A stretch of DNA of 5,812 bases from an uncultured Prevotellaceae bacterium (GTDB lineage Bacteria; Bacteroidota; Bacteroidia; Bacteroidales; Muribaculaceae): assembly GCA_945645715.1 (NCBI GenBank), contig CALZFJ010000145.1, positions 1 through 5,812 on the forward strand, read 5' to 3'. Positions 1-5,656 of this stretch are shown one piece after another. A program made the position numbers and the translations under genes. Position 1 is the first letter of the stretch. The number at the start of each line of letters is the position of its first letter. The notes beneath the pieces are model-generated. The model ran no database searches. It had not been told where the DNA came from and saw only the letters and a list, made by a program, of their open reading frames with translations.

Positions 1-1056
1 CTCGTTAGCTATAAGATATGCCACCTGGACATAGATCTTGCGCCTATGCTTGGTGCACACAAAATCAATCTCTCCGGCTCGCAATTGTCCCACCTTCACG
101 GAATATCCGAGCCTCAGCAGGTGCAGATACACGATGTTTTCAAGCACTTTCTCTACATCATTCACCCTTTCTCCTCCGACTATGAAATTCCTAAGCCCGA
201 CATCACCGAAATAGCTCTTGCCGGTGGTTTCAAGCAACTTCTTGCCGTGAATATCATAGCGGCTTACAGAATGGGTGAGCAGTGCCTCATTGAAGTAGGT
301 CATATACGAGAGTATTACGTTGGTGGAGATATCAATCTGCTGCGACTTCATATATTTCGAAATGCTGCTTGCCGAATTAAGCTTTCCCACAGTGTCGGCA
401 ATGAACGACAGCAAATTATTCAGAAATGTAACATTACGGATTGTATGACGCTCTATAACATCTTTCAGTACAACCGTATTGAGCACTCCCGACAGATATT
501 CCTGCACCAACTCTTCATTTTCAAGCCCCACATTGCGCAGTCCGGGCAGCCCTCCATAATTCAGATAGAGCATAAATGCGTTGTCACTGTCGGTAAGATT
601 GTGAAACTCAAGAAATTCAGCATAGCTAAGAGACAAGACGTGTATTTCCTGAAAACGCCCACGCAGCAAGGTGCTTAGCTCGCTCGACAGCATCTTGGAA
701 TTAGAGCCTGTAATCACCACATCGGTGTTATCTACAGTGCGATAGCTGCGCACCGAGTGCTCCCAGCCGGCAATGTCCTGCACCTCATCAATCAAGATGT
801 AATTGTGCTTGTCGGCAATGAAATGCGCATCGATATAGTCATTGAGCTGTGTGTAGTTCTTGATGAAATCAAAATCTTTCTGCTCCTTGTCGATATAGAT
901 TATATTTGCATCAGTTTCAGTGCTGTGACGTGCCACAAAGTCTTTCATGATAAAACTTTTGCCTACACGACGCTGCCCTATAAGAACAATGATTTGTCCT
1001 TTTCCCAACCAGGCATCTACCTTCTGTGCATAATTTTTTCGCTCTAAGACCAGCAT
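1..1056 (-). CDS. AAA_14 / DUF4143 family ATP-binding protein (3' end cut by window)
   Basis: The reading frame starts at ATG 1056 and is open for 352 codons to the window edge; family members are usually a little under 400 residues, so perhaps 40 are missing. Visible order: P-loop AAA domain with Walker A GQRRVGKS (27-34), Walker B YILIDEVQD (86-94), a sensor-1-like VVITGSNS stretch (113-120) and arginines in LLRGR (130-134). A helical segment at about 217-260 resembles the winged-helix part of this family (SASSISKYMKSQ, then NVILSYMTYFNEA). A C-terminal block with GEIDF (328-332) and IYVQVAY (341-347) matches the restriction-endonuclease-like fold common in DUF4143 proteins. ATP binding is well supported; the cellular role of the family is unsettled and I assign none. 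It lies downstream of radC on the same strand but has its own promoter and a repeat array upstream. No Shine-Dalgarno precedes the ATG, as is usual in Bacteroidota. Confidence 0.93.
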   Translation of the reverse strand, partial: MLVLERKNYAQKVDAWLGKGQIIVLIGQRRVGKSFIMKDFVARHSTETDANIIYIDKEQKDFDFIKNYTQLNDYIDAHFIADKHNYILIDEVQDIAGWEHSVRSYRTVDNTDVVITGSNSKMLSSELSTLLRGRFQEIHVLSLSYAEFLEFHNLTDSDNAFMLYLNYGGLPGLRNVGLENEELVQEYLSGVLNTVVLKDVIERHTIRNVTFLNNLLSFIADTVGKLNSASSISKYMKSQQIDISTNVILSYMTYFNEALLTHSVSRYDIHGKKLLETTGKSYFGDVGLRNFIVGGERVNDVEKVLENIVYLHLLRLGYSVKVGQLRAGEIDFVCTKHRRKIYVQVAYLIANE

Positions 1057-1084
1057 AATCAAGCTATTATTAATAAATTATGCA

Positions 1085-1115
1085 CAAAGATAATAATTTT
1101 ATTGTTTATAAACAA
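1085..1115 (-). promoter_or_regulatory. Promoter of the AAA_14/DUF4143 ATPase gene
   Basis: On the minus strand TATCTTTG (1092 down to 1085) is a perfect match to the Bacteroidota -7 consensus TAnnTTTG. A TTG at 1115-1113 lies 20 bp upstream, the usual -33 distance, with a second TTTG at 1119-1116. Transcription would start near 1078, giving a leader of about 20 nt before the ATG at 1056. Confidence 0.6.
1102..1115. promoter_or_regulatory. Perfect 14-bp palindrome, candidate operator
   Basis: TTGTTTATAAACAA is its own reverse complement and is the only perfect palindrome among the array cores. It occupies the spacer between the -7 and -33 boxes of the ATPase promoter and includes the -33 TTG. 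A dimeric protein bound here would compete with RNA polymerase. The palindrome is seen; the operator role is inferred, and the binding protein is unknown. Confidence 0.45.
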
Positions 1116-1300
1116 CAAAATCGGCAGAAATGTTGTCTTTATTGATTACAGTCAATAAATTTGCACAAATTGCGATTTTATTGTCTATACTCAATGAATT
1201 TGCAAATTTTGCAATTTTGTTGTCTATACTCAATAAATTTGCAGAAATATTGCTTTTTGTGCTTATACTCAATGGATTTGCACGAATTTCATGGTGGGTG

Positions 1301-2011
1301 TCAGCGGCCGTTATCCACGTAGCTGTAGAAGCTCTTTCCGGCTACAATTATGTGGTCAACCATCTCTATGCCAAGCAGTTTGCAGCTCTCGCGGATACGA
1401 TGAGTGAGGTCGTCGTCTTGTGCGCTGGGGCGAAGTGTGCCCGAAGGGTGATTGTGCACAGCAATAATGCCATCGGCAAGATGCTCAATCGCCTTTTTCA
1501 TCACCATTTTCACATCGACCACCGTAGCTGCCGTGCCGCCCTGGCTGATGCGATACTTTCCGGTGACACGCTTGGCGCGGTTGAGCGTGAGAATCCAAAA
1601 TTCCTCGTGTGCAATGTCGCGCAGGTGCTGCGGAACGCAATTGAAAGCCGCCTGACTGCTAACCACTTGCGGCATTTCCTCGAAATTCTCGCTGTGATAG
1701 CGGCGCGACAACTCAAGCGCAGCAAGAATAATCAGTGCCTTAGCCTCGCCCACTCCGCGGTAGTTATTCACAAGGTCGGGCACCGAGAGTCGTGCGAGCG
1801 TACTGAGCCGCTCGTCGCAATCGCGCAGAATACGCTTGCAAAGATCTACAACATTCTCGCCGCGCGAACCGCTGCCAATGAGGATAGCCATCAACTCAGG
1901 CACCGAGAGCACCTCAAAGCCGTGCTTAAGCGCCTTCTCTCGCGGCATATCATCGACCGAAAGGTCTTTCATTGCTCGCGAATAAGCCACATTCTGCTTC
2001 GTTTCCTCCAT
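1301..2011 (-). CDS. radC: RadC family protein (UPF0758), JAMM/MPN domain
   Basis: The 236-residue protein is close to the normal RadC length of about 220-230. The N-terminal part has the family segments PREKALKHG (23-31), LMAILIGSGS (40-49) and a helix-hairpin-helix turn GVGEAKA (86-92). The C-terminal MPN domain carries a complete JAMM metal site: HEEF with Glu136/137, then H186-N-H188-P-S-G with S196 and D199, matching HxH-x7-SxxD. This suggests Zn2+ binding with hydrolase-type chemistry, but the substrate of RadC is not established and the historical link to DNA repair and recombination is disputed. The start at ATG 2011 lies 10 bp after the glycosyltransferase stop codon and follows a good ribosome binding site. 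The stop codon at 1301-1303 is directly followed by the 39-bp repeat array. Confidence 0.95.
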   Translation of the reverse strand: MEETKQNVAYSRAMKDLSVDDMPREKALKHGFEVLSVPELMAILIGSGSRGENVVDLCKRILRDCDERLSTLARLSVPDLVNNYRGVGEAKALIILAALELSRRYHSENFEEMPQVVSSQAAFNCVPQHLRDIAHEEFWILTLNRAKRVTGKYRISQGGTAATVVDVKMVMKKAIEHLADGIIAVHNHPSGTLRPSAQDDDLTHRIRESCKLLGIEMVDHIIVAGKSFYSYVDNGR

Positions 2012-2018
2012 AGCAACA

Positions 2019-2023
2019 CTCCT
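2019..2023 (-). promoter_or_regulatory. Ribosome binding site of radC overlapping the upstream stop codon
   Basis: The minus strand reads TAGGAG: the glycosyltransferase stop TAG (2024-2022) shares bases with an AGGAG motif ending 7 nt before the radC ATG. It is the only clear Shine-Dalgarno motif at a gene start in this window, and its position suggests that ribosomes finishing the glycosyltransferase restart on radC. Confidence 0.55.
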
Positions 2024-3020
2024 ATTTTCCGCGACGAATCTCTATCTCCTCCTCAATGTTACGCCCATGGCGAAGAAGAATCTTCCACACCCAAGCCTTA
2101 ATGAAGCCGGTGCCATATCCCCCGAGCTGAATCACACTGGTGAGCACAGCCATAGTGCCGATTTTCATGCTACGGGTTGATGCGATGGCAGTAATCCACA
2201 CCGCCAGAAGATATGCCACAAGCGGCAATATCGCCCACCATTGCCAGAATAGGGCAAGCAGAATCATCGTAAGCGTGCCAAGCACAAAAACCGCAGGCAG
2301 GCAGTGAACAAGCTTCAACGAGTCGGGGTAAAGCAGCTTCAGCGTGATGCGCGACATGCCAAACACATAAATCTGACGGCAGAACTTCGCAATCGACGTG
2401 CGGCGCTTATGATACACGTATGCCTCGCGGATTAGCCGTATCGAAAACCCCGCCTTGCGCACGCGCGTGCTCATATCGATGTCCTCAGAGAACATCTCGC
2501 GGAAACCGCCAATCTTCTCCCACACGCGCCGCGAATAGCCCATATTGAACGAGCGCGGCACAAACTTCTCAAGCTTCACCTTGCCGCCGCGTATGCCGCC
2601 GGTGGTGAGGAATGAGGTCATCGAGTAGTTGATAGCCTTCTGCACATCGGTGAAGCTGTCGTGAGCGGCATCGGGACCGCCGAAGCAATCGGTATATTCA
2701 GCATCGAGAGCAGCCTTCAGAGTGGCGAAATAATTCTCGGGAATCACGCAATCAGAGTCGAAAAACACGAAATACTCCCCTCGTGCATGTTCCATGCCAT
2801 AGTTTCGGGCAATGCTACGGCCCTCGTTGCTCTTGTGGAAATATTGAATCGCGAGGCGGTCGGCGTAGGCATCACACACCTCCTTGCAAGGCAGCGTAGA
2901 GCCGTCTTCCACTATCACCACCTCAAAGTCGCCTGCACTTTGTGCCGCAAGGCTTGCAAGCAAGTCGCGCACCTCATCGATGCGGTTATACACCGGAACT
3001 ATGACTGAAAAATATGGCAT
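2022..3020 (-). CDS. Family 2 glycosyltransferase with C-terminal membrane segments
   Basis: Counted from ATG 3020 the protein has 332 residues. A TTG four codons upstream (3032) is in frame, but the conserved GT2 opening PYFSVIVPVYNR begins right after the ATG, so I use the ATG. The GT-A fold is plain: nucleotide-sugar-binding VEDGS (37-41), NEGRSIARNYGM (65-76), the metal-binding DSD (88-90), an acceptor-region FNMGYSR (158-164) and the catalytic-base motif SEDIDMSTR (178-186). After about residue 235 come three hydrophobic stretches (about 241-262, 263-282, 288-312), so the enzyme is probably anchored in the inner membrane with its catalytic domain in the cytoplasm. It should transfer a sugar from a nucleotide donor to a lipid or glycan acceptor; sugar and acceptor cannot be read from sequence. 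It follows dnaB on the same strand with no clear promoter of its own and is tightly coupled to radC. Confidence 0.93.
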   Translation of the reverse strand: MPYFSVIVPVYNRIDEVRDLLASLAAQSAGDFEVVIVEDGSTLPCKEVCDAYADRLAIQYFHKSNEGRSIARNYGMEHARGEYFVFFDSDCVIPENYFATLKAALDAEYTDCFGGPDAAHDSFTDVQKAINYSMTSFLTTGGIRGGKVKLEKFVPRSFNMGYSRRVWEKIGGFREMFSEDIDMSTRVRKAGFSIRLIREAYVYHKRRTSIAKFCRQIYVFGMSRITLKLLYPDSLKLVHCLPAVFVLGTLTMILLALFWQWWAILPLVAYLLAVWITAIASTRSMKIGTMAVLTSVIQLGGYGTGFIKAWVWKILLRHGRNIEEEIEIRRGK

Positions 3021-3054
3021 AACTATCTTCAATAAAAAATCATCAAAAAAACCT

Positions 3055-3175
3055 TCTCACCTCTAAAATAACTCTCACCTCATAAGGGTCTCTCACCTCT
3101 CTTACCTCTTCAGCCTCAATGCTCTCTTACCTCTTACCTCTTACCTTTAAAAGCTCTCTTACCCCTTACCTCTTA
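3055..3175 (-). repeat. Purine-rich GAGGTRAGA short tandem repeats downstream of dnaB
   Basis: Read on the minus strand, about nine copies of GAGGTAAGA or GAGGTGAGA, some with one change, fill the gap between dnaB and the glycosyltransferase. Three perfect tandem 7-mers (CTTACCT on the plus strand) lie at 3126-3146. The first copy overlaps the TAA stop of dnaB at 3173-3175. Copies are head to tail in places and elsewhere separated by short unrelated runs. Each unit contains GAGGTRA, which resembles a Shine-Dalgarno core, yet none is at a proper distance from a start codon. Confidence 0.85.
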
Positions 3176-4768
3176 AAACGGCGTCGGCTGGTCGTTATGG
3201 TCCATCAAGAAGTCGGCATTCTGCAACGGAGCATCGCCCGGCGGTGGCGGAGGCAGCGGCGAACCGCCATCACCCGAAGCATCGGCAGCATCGCCCGATA
3301 GCTTCGATTCGTAGGTGCTCTGCACAAGGTTGTAGTTCTCGTCCCAGTTCTCGAAGCGGGCAAACTGTGCGCGGAAACGCATCTTCACGTCGCCCACCGA
3401 ACCGCTACGGTGCTTGGCAATGATAAACTCCGCCAAGCCGCGAATGTCGTTGCCACTGGCGTCTTCGCTCGACTTGGTGTAGTATTCCGGGCGGTGAATA
3501 AAGCACACAATGTCGGCGTCCTGCTCGATGGCACCCGACTCACGGAGGTCGGAGAGCTGCGGACGCTTGCCGTCGGTGCGGTTTTCAACGCTACGGTTAA
3601 GCTGCGACAGCGCAATCACCGGAATGGAAAGCTCCTTGGCAAGCTGCTTGAGCGAGCGCGAAATGGTGCTCACCTCCTGCTCACGGCTGCCAAACTTCAT
3701 TCCGCTGGCATTCATCAGCTGCAGGTAGTCGATGATAATCATCTTTATGTTGTGCTCGCGCACAAGGCGGCGAGCCTTCGTACGCAATTCAAACACCGAG
3801 AGCGACGGAGTGTCGTCGATATAGAGCGGAGCCGAATAGAGCTGCTTTATGCGCCCCATGAGCTTGTCCCACTCCAAGCGCGAGAGCTGTCCGCTCTTGA
3901 TTTTCTCACCTTCAATTTCACACACGTTGCAAATCAAGCGGTTCACGAGCTGAAGATTCGACATTTCAAGCGAGAACACAGCAATGGGAATATTGTAGTT
4001 CACCGCCATATTCTTAGCCATAGAAAGCACCAGCGCGGTCTTACCCATGGCAGGACGCGCAGCGATAATGATGAGGTCGCTTGGTTGCCAGCCCGAAGTC
4101 ACCTTGTCGAGGTCGTGGAAGCCTGTTTCGAGTCCGCTAAGTCCGCTCTCGCGGTTCGATGCGTCCTCAATCTTCTTGATTGCCTCGCTGATTACGGGGT
4201 CGATTTGCGTCACGTCCTTCTTCACATTGTGCTGCGTAATCTCGAAGAGCTTACCCTCAGCCTCCTGAAGCAGGTCGTCAACGTCGTTCGACTCGTCGAA
4301 CGATTTCTCGAGCACTCCCGAGCAGAAGCTGATAAGCTCGCGGGCAAGATACTTCTGCGCCACAATGCGGGCGTGATATTCCACATTGGCAGCCGACGAC
4401 ACGCGCCCCGTAAGCTCTGAGATGCGAAGTGCGCCGCCCACCTCTTGCAGCGTGCCGTTAAGGCGAAGCTGCTCGGTCACCGTGAGCATATCAATAGGTC
4501 GCTGCATCGCACCAAGGGTCTGCACCGCTTCATAAATCTTCTGGTTGCGGGCATCATAGAAGCTCTCAGGCTTCAAGATGTCGCAAATCACGGTGTAAGC
4601 GTCCTTTTCGAGCATCAGTGCGCCAAGCACAGCCTCCTCAAGTTCAGTGTCGTTAGGCGGAAGCTTGCCTGTTTCGCTCGTAATCTGCGGCTGGTGCTGC
4701 GGACGCTGCTGGTAGCGTCGCGGCTCATCGCTGCGATAGGAATATGTAGTGCTGTTATCGTTTGCCAT
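3173..4768 (-). CDS. dnaB: Replicative DNA helicase DnaB
   Basis: The hexameric helicase unwinds DNA at the replication fork and recruits primase. From ATG 4768 the protein has 531 residues. A polar Q/R/P-rich leader (1-35) precedes the N-terminal DnaB domain (about 37-140, beginning PPNDTELEEAVLGALM). The RecA-like ATPase domain starts near 205 with SGLETGFHDLD. It shows Walker A ARPAMGKT (237-244), catalytic-glutamate motif FSLEMS (265-270), Walker B MIIIDYLQL (343-351), LSQLNRSVE (388-396), DLRESGAIEQDAD (407-419) and the arginine-finger motif KHRSGSVGD (452-460). The tail (about 488-531) is low-complexity Gly/Asp then Pro-rich. There is no intein. The frame stays open upstream to a TTG at 4876, but those 36 extra codons cover the 9-bp repeat and start inside the promoter -7 box, so they are not coding. 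It begins the minus-strand gene series and is divergent from rubredoxin. Confidence 0.97.
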   Translation of the reverse strand: MANDNSTTYSYRSDEPRRYQQRPQHQPQITSETGKLPPNDTELEEAVLGALMLEKDAYTVICDILKPESFYDARNQKIYEAVQTLGAMQRPIDMLTVTEQLRLNGTLQEVGGALRISELTGRVSSAANVEYHARIVAQKYLARELISFCSGVLEKSFDESNDVDDLLQEAEGKLFEITQHNVKKDVTQIDPVISEAIKKIEDASNRESGLSGLETGFHDLDKVTSGWQPSDLIIIAARPAMGKTALVLSMAKNMAVNYNIPIAVFSLEMSNLQLVNRLICNVCEIEGEKIKSGQLSRLEWDKLMGRIKQLYSAPLYIDDTPSLSVFELRTKARRLVREHNIKMIIIDYLQLMNASGMKFGSREQEVSTISRSLKQLAKELSIPVIALSQLNRSVENRTDGKRPQLSDLRESGAIEQDADIVCFIHRPEYYTKSSEDASGNDIRGLAEFIIAKHRSGSVGDVKMRFRAQFARFENWDENYNLVQSTYESKLSGDAADASGDGGSPLPPPPPGDAPLQNADFLMDHNDQPTPF

Positions 4769-4805
4769 AATCCAAAAAAATTTATAAAATAAGCATTGTG
4801 TCTTA

Positions 4806-4841
4806 TCAGACAAGTCGGATATGTCAGACCGGTCTGACCGA
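4806..4841. repeat. Four tandem 9-bp repeats with a 16-bp palindrome in the dnaB leader
   Basis: Units TCAGACAAG, TCGGATATG, TCAGACCGG and TCTGACCGA follow each other without gaps, consensus TCnGAnnnG. Units three and four create the perfect palindrome GTCAGACCGGTCTGAC at 4823-4838. The array lies in the predicted untranslated leader of dnaB, about 40-60 nt after the likely transcription start, where the palindrome could fold as an RNA hairpin. Confidence 0.85.
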
Positions 4842-4873
4842 CCACCTGTGGCTCTTCGGTTTCTTTTCGACAA

Positions 4874-4905
4874 CAAAAGTAATAAAACCCTCCCTCAAAA
4901 CCAAA
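4874..4905 (-). promoter_or_regulatory. Promoter of dnaB
   Basis: On the minus strand TACTTTTG (4881 down to 4874) matches the Bacteroidota -7 consensus TAnnTTTG exactly, and TTTG at 4905-4902 stands 20 bp upstream as the -33 element. The start of transcription would be near 4867, giving a leader of about 100 nt that contains the 9-bp repeats. This supports translation starting at ATG 4768 rather than further upstream. Confidence 0.65.
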
Positions 4906-4945
4906 ACAATCTTTCCACAATCGAAAAAAAATGTGTGCAAAAGCA

Positions 4946-4975
4946 GTGGATAAATAGAAATTATGCGTAACTTTA
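4946..4975 (+). promoter_or_regulatory. Weak candidate promoter of the rubredoxin gene
   Basis: TAACTTTA (4968-4975) differs from TAnnTTTG only at the last base, and GTG (4946-4948), one mismatch from TTG, is 19 bp upstream. It would give a leader of roughly 75 nt. The match is mediocre; no better plus-strand promoter is visible between 4900 and 5055. Confidence 0.3.
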
Positions 4976-5055
4976 CACTTAATTACGCCCGGAGCGAACT
5001 TTCCGCCCTCTTGCAGCGTAATAAAAATAAACAACAACTTTAATTTTTCTCAATT

Positions 5056-5220
5056 ATGAAGAAATTTATTTGCAAAGTGTGTGGCTGGGTTTATGACCCT
5101 GAAATTGGCGACCCCGAAGGCGGCATCGAGCCGGGTACTGCATTTGAAGATATCCCCGACGATTGGGTATGCCCCCTCTGCGGCGTAGGCAAGGACGACT
5201 TTGAAGTGACCGAGGATTAA
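5056..5220 (+). CDS. rd: Rubredoxin
   Basis: The 54-residue protein is a complete, ordinary-length rubredoxin, a small cytoplasmic one-electron carrier with one iron held by four cysteines. Both knuckles are present: C6-K-V-C9-G-W and C39-P-L-C42-G-V-G-K. The aromatic and glycine framework is also there: Y13-D-P, G18-D-P-E-G-G-I-x-P-G-T-x-F (18-30), D36-W37 and the closing D48-F49. It is acidic, as usual. In anaerobes rubredoxin typically passes electrons to rubrerythrin or other oxygen- and peroxide-reducing enzymes; no such partner is encoded next to it, so the partner is unknown here. It is monocistronic: divergent from dnaB upstream and closed by a strong terminator downstream. The start ATG follows an A/T-rich leader without Shine-Dalgarno. 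Confidence 0.97.
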   Translation: MKKFICKVCGWVYDPEIGDPEGGIEPGTAFEDIPDDWVCPLCGVGKDDFEVTED

Positions 5221-5264
5221 CCTCGGAACCTCATCGACACCTGTTCCGAAAAATACCAATTTCC

Positions 5265-5286
5265 GAGCTTCGTATGCGCGAAGCTC
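5265..5286. other. Short hairpin after rubredoxin
   Basis: GAGCTTCG (5265-5272) pairs perfectly with CGAAGCTC (5279-5286) around a 6-nt loop. No T-run follows, so it is not a terminator by itself. It sits 10 bp upstream of the real terminator and may protect the 3' end of the rubredoxin transcript, which is inference. Confidence 0.45.
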
Positions 5287-5295
5287 CTTACCACA

Positions 5296-5333
5296 AAAAA
5301 TCCCCACAGCGAAGAACCCTTGTGGGGATTTTT
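5296..5333 (+). terminator. Rho-independent terminator of rubredoxin
   Basis: A perfect 13-bp stem joins AAAAATCCCCACA (5296-5308) to its reverse complement ending in five T (5321-5333), with a 12-nt loop. The A-run and T-run flank a GC-rich core, so it could also stop transcription from the opposite strand. Confidence 0.9.
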
Positions 5334-5420
5334 ATGACTATTCCCTATCTTTCTACGCCATCTCCATCAGAGTTAATGCCAGCTAACGCACATCAAAATA
5401 TGTTATTGAGCATCATCTGA

Positions 5421-5453
5421 ACAATTTTACCCATATTGAAAACGATTTTACCC
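5421..5453. promoter_or_regulatory. 12-bp direct repeat with 21-bp spacing, candidate activator site
   Basis: ACAATTTTACCC (5421-5432) recurs as ACGATTTTACCC (5442-5453), 11 of 12 bases identical. The 21-bp offset is two helical turns, so both copies face the same side of the DNA. A related inverted copy, GGGTTAAA, is at 5466-5473. Relative to the likely transcription start near 5490 the copies centre at about -63 and -42, typical activator positions. Confidence 0.4.
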
Positions 5454-5475
5454 TATCACCTACGCGGGTTAAAGC

Positions 5476-5483
5476 TACTTTTG
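5476..5483 (+). promoter_or_regulatory. Candidate -7 box for the secreted-protein gene
   Basis: TACTTTTG matches TAnnTTTG exactly and is followed by C, as in many Bacteroidota promoters. No TTTG or TTG stands at the -33 position, which would fit a promoter that needs an activator. A competing, weaker candidate is TAACATTT (5625-5632) with TTG 17 bp upstream (5605-5607). Confidence 0.4.
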
Positions 5484-5656
5484 CCACAGAATTTCGATGC
5501 CGGCAACATCATGGACTAATACACCAAATTGCCGATGCCCGGTCACCTGGCAATACCGAAGTTCAAACTATACCAAAATTGAGTTTTTGTGAATATCCTA
5601 AATATTGACCAAAACCTAAAATTATAACATTTACTAATTAATTAACTTTTTAAATT

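Larger units (their letters stand above)
1060..1297. repeat. Degenerate tandem array, about six units of 39-40 bp
   Basis: Four units start at 1142, 1181, 1220 and 1259, exactly 39 bp apart; a fifth starts at 1102 (40 bp) and a very diverged sixth occupies about 1060-1101. The core of each is a 14-mer of the form TTGTCTATACTCAA (exact at 1181-1194 and 1220-1233; TTGTTTATAAACAA at 1102-1115; TTGATTACAGTCAA at 1142-1155; GTGCTTATACTCAA at 1259-1272). It is followed by a TAAATTTGCA-like block and an A/T-rich stretch. The cores are imperfect palindromes with TTG and CAA arms around TATA. The array fills almost the whole gap between the radC stop codon and the ATPase start. Confidence 0.9.
5334..5656. 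other. Gene-free region upstream of the secreted-protein gene
   Basis: About 320 bp lie between the rubredoxin terminator and the next start codon. I see no gene on either strand. The stretch holds a 12-bp direct repeat (5421-5453), a perfect -7 box (5476-5483), two short inverted pairs (5481-5554), and a very AT-rich final 70 bp. It is best read as a regulatory region with a leader of up to about 165 nt. Confidence 0.6.

Noticed and set aside
46..678. 210-codon plus-strand frame
   Set aside because: Antisense to the AAA_14/DUF4143 gene, which has intact ATPase motifs.
1133..1163. Plus-strand promoter from TAAATTTG with TTG 20 bp upstream, inside the array
   Set aside because: It matches the consensus but would transcribe antisense through radC with no gene to serve. 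AT-rich repeat units produce TAAATTTG by composition, and the spacing is not kept in the other units.
1060..1297. CRISPR array
   Set aside because: The whole 39-bp unit is repeated and degenerate; there are no unique spacers between constant repeats and no cas genes in the window.
1130..2101. Long plus-strand frame with a 13-residue repeated N-terminus (LLSILN-FA)
   Set aside because: It is the translation of the 39-bp DNA array followed by the antisense strand of radC. The peptide repeat is explained by the period being a multiple of three, and radC on the other strand is a clear conserved gene.
3410..4420. 336-codon plus-strand open frame
   Set aside because: Entirely antisense to dnaB, whose conserved motifs are certain; no recognisable protein features.
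3173..4768. Intein or insertion in dnaB
   Set aside because: Walker A, Walker B and the later motifs follow with normal spacing and total length is ordinary; nothing is inserted.
4769..4876. N-terminal extension of DnaB by 36 residues from a TTG start
   Set aside because: The extra codons translate the 9-bp repeats, and the TTG lies inside the predicted -7 box, upstream of the likely transcription start.
5050..5307. 85-codon minus-strand frame
   Set aside because: Antisense to the complete rubredoxin and its downstream region; no family resemblance.
5497..5592. 31-codon open frame in the gap before the secreted-protein gene
   Set aside because: No ribosome binding site, no recognisable composition or motif; expected by chance.
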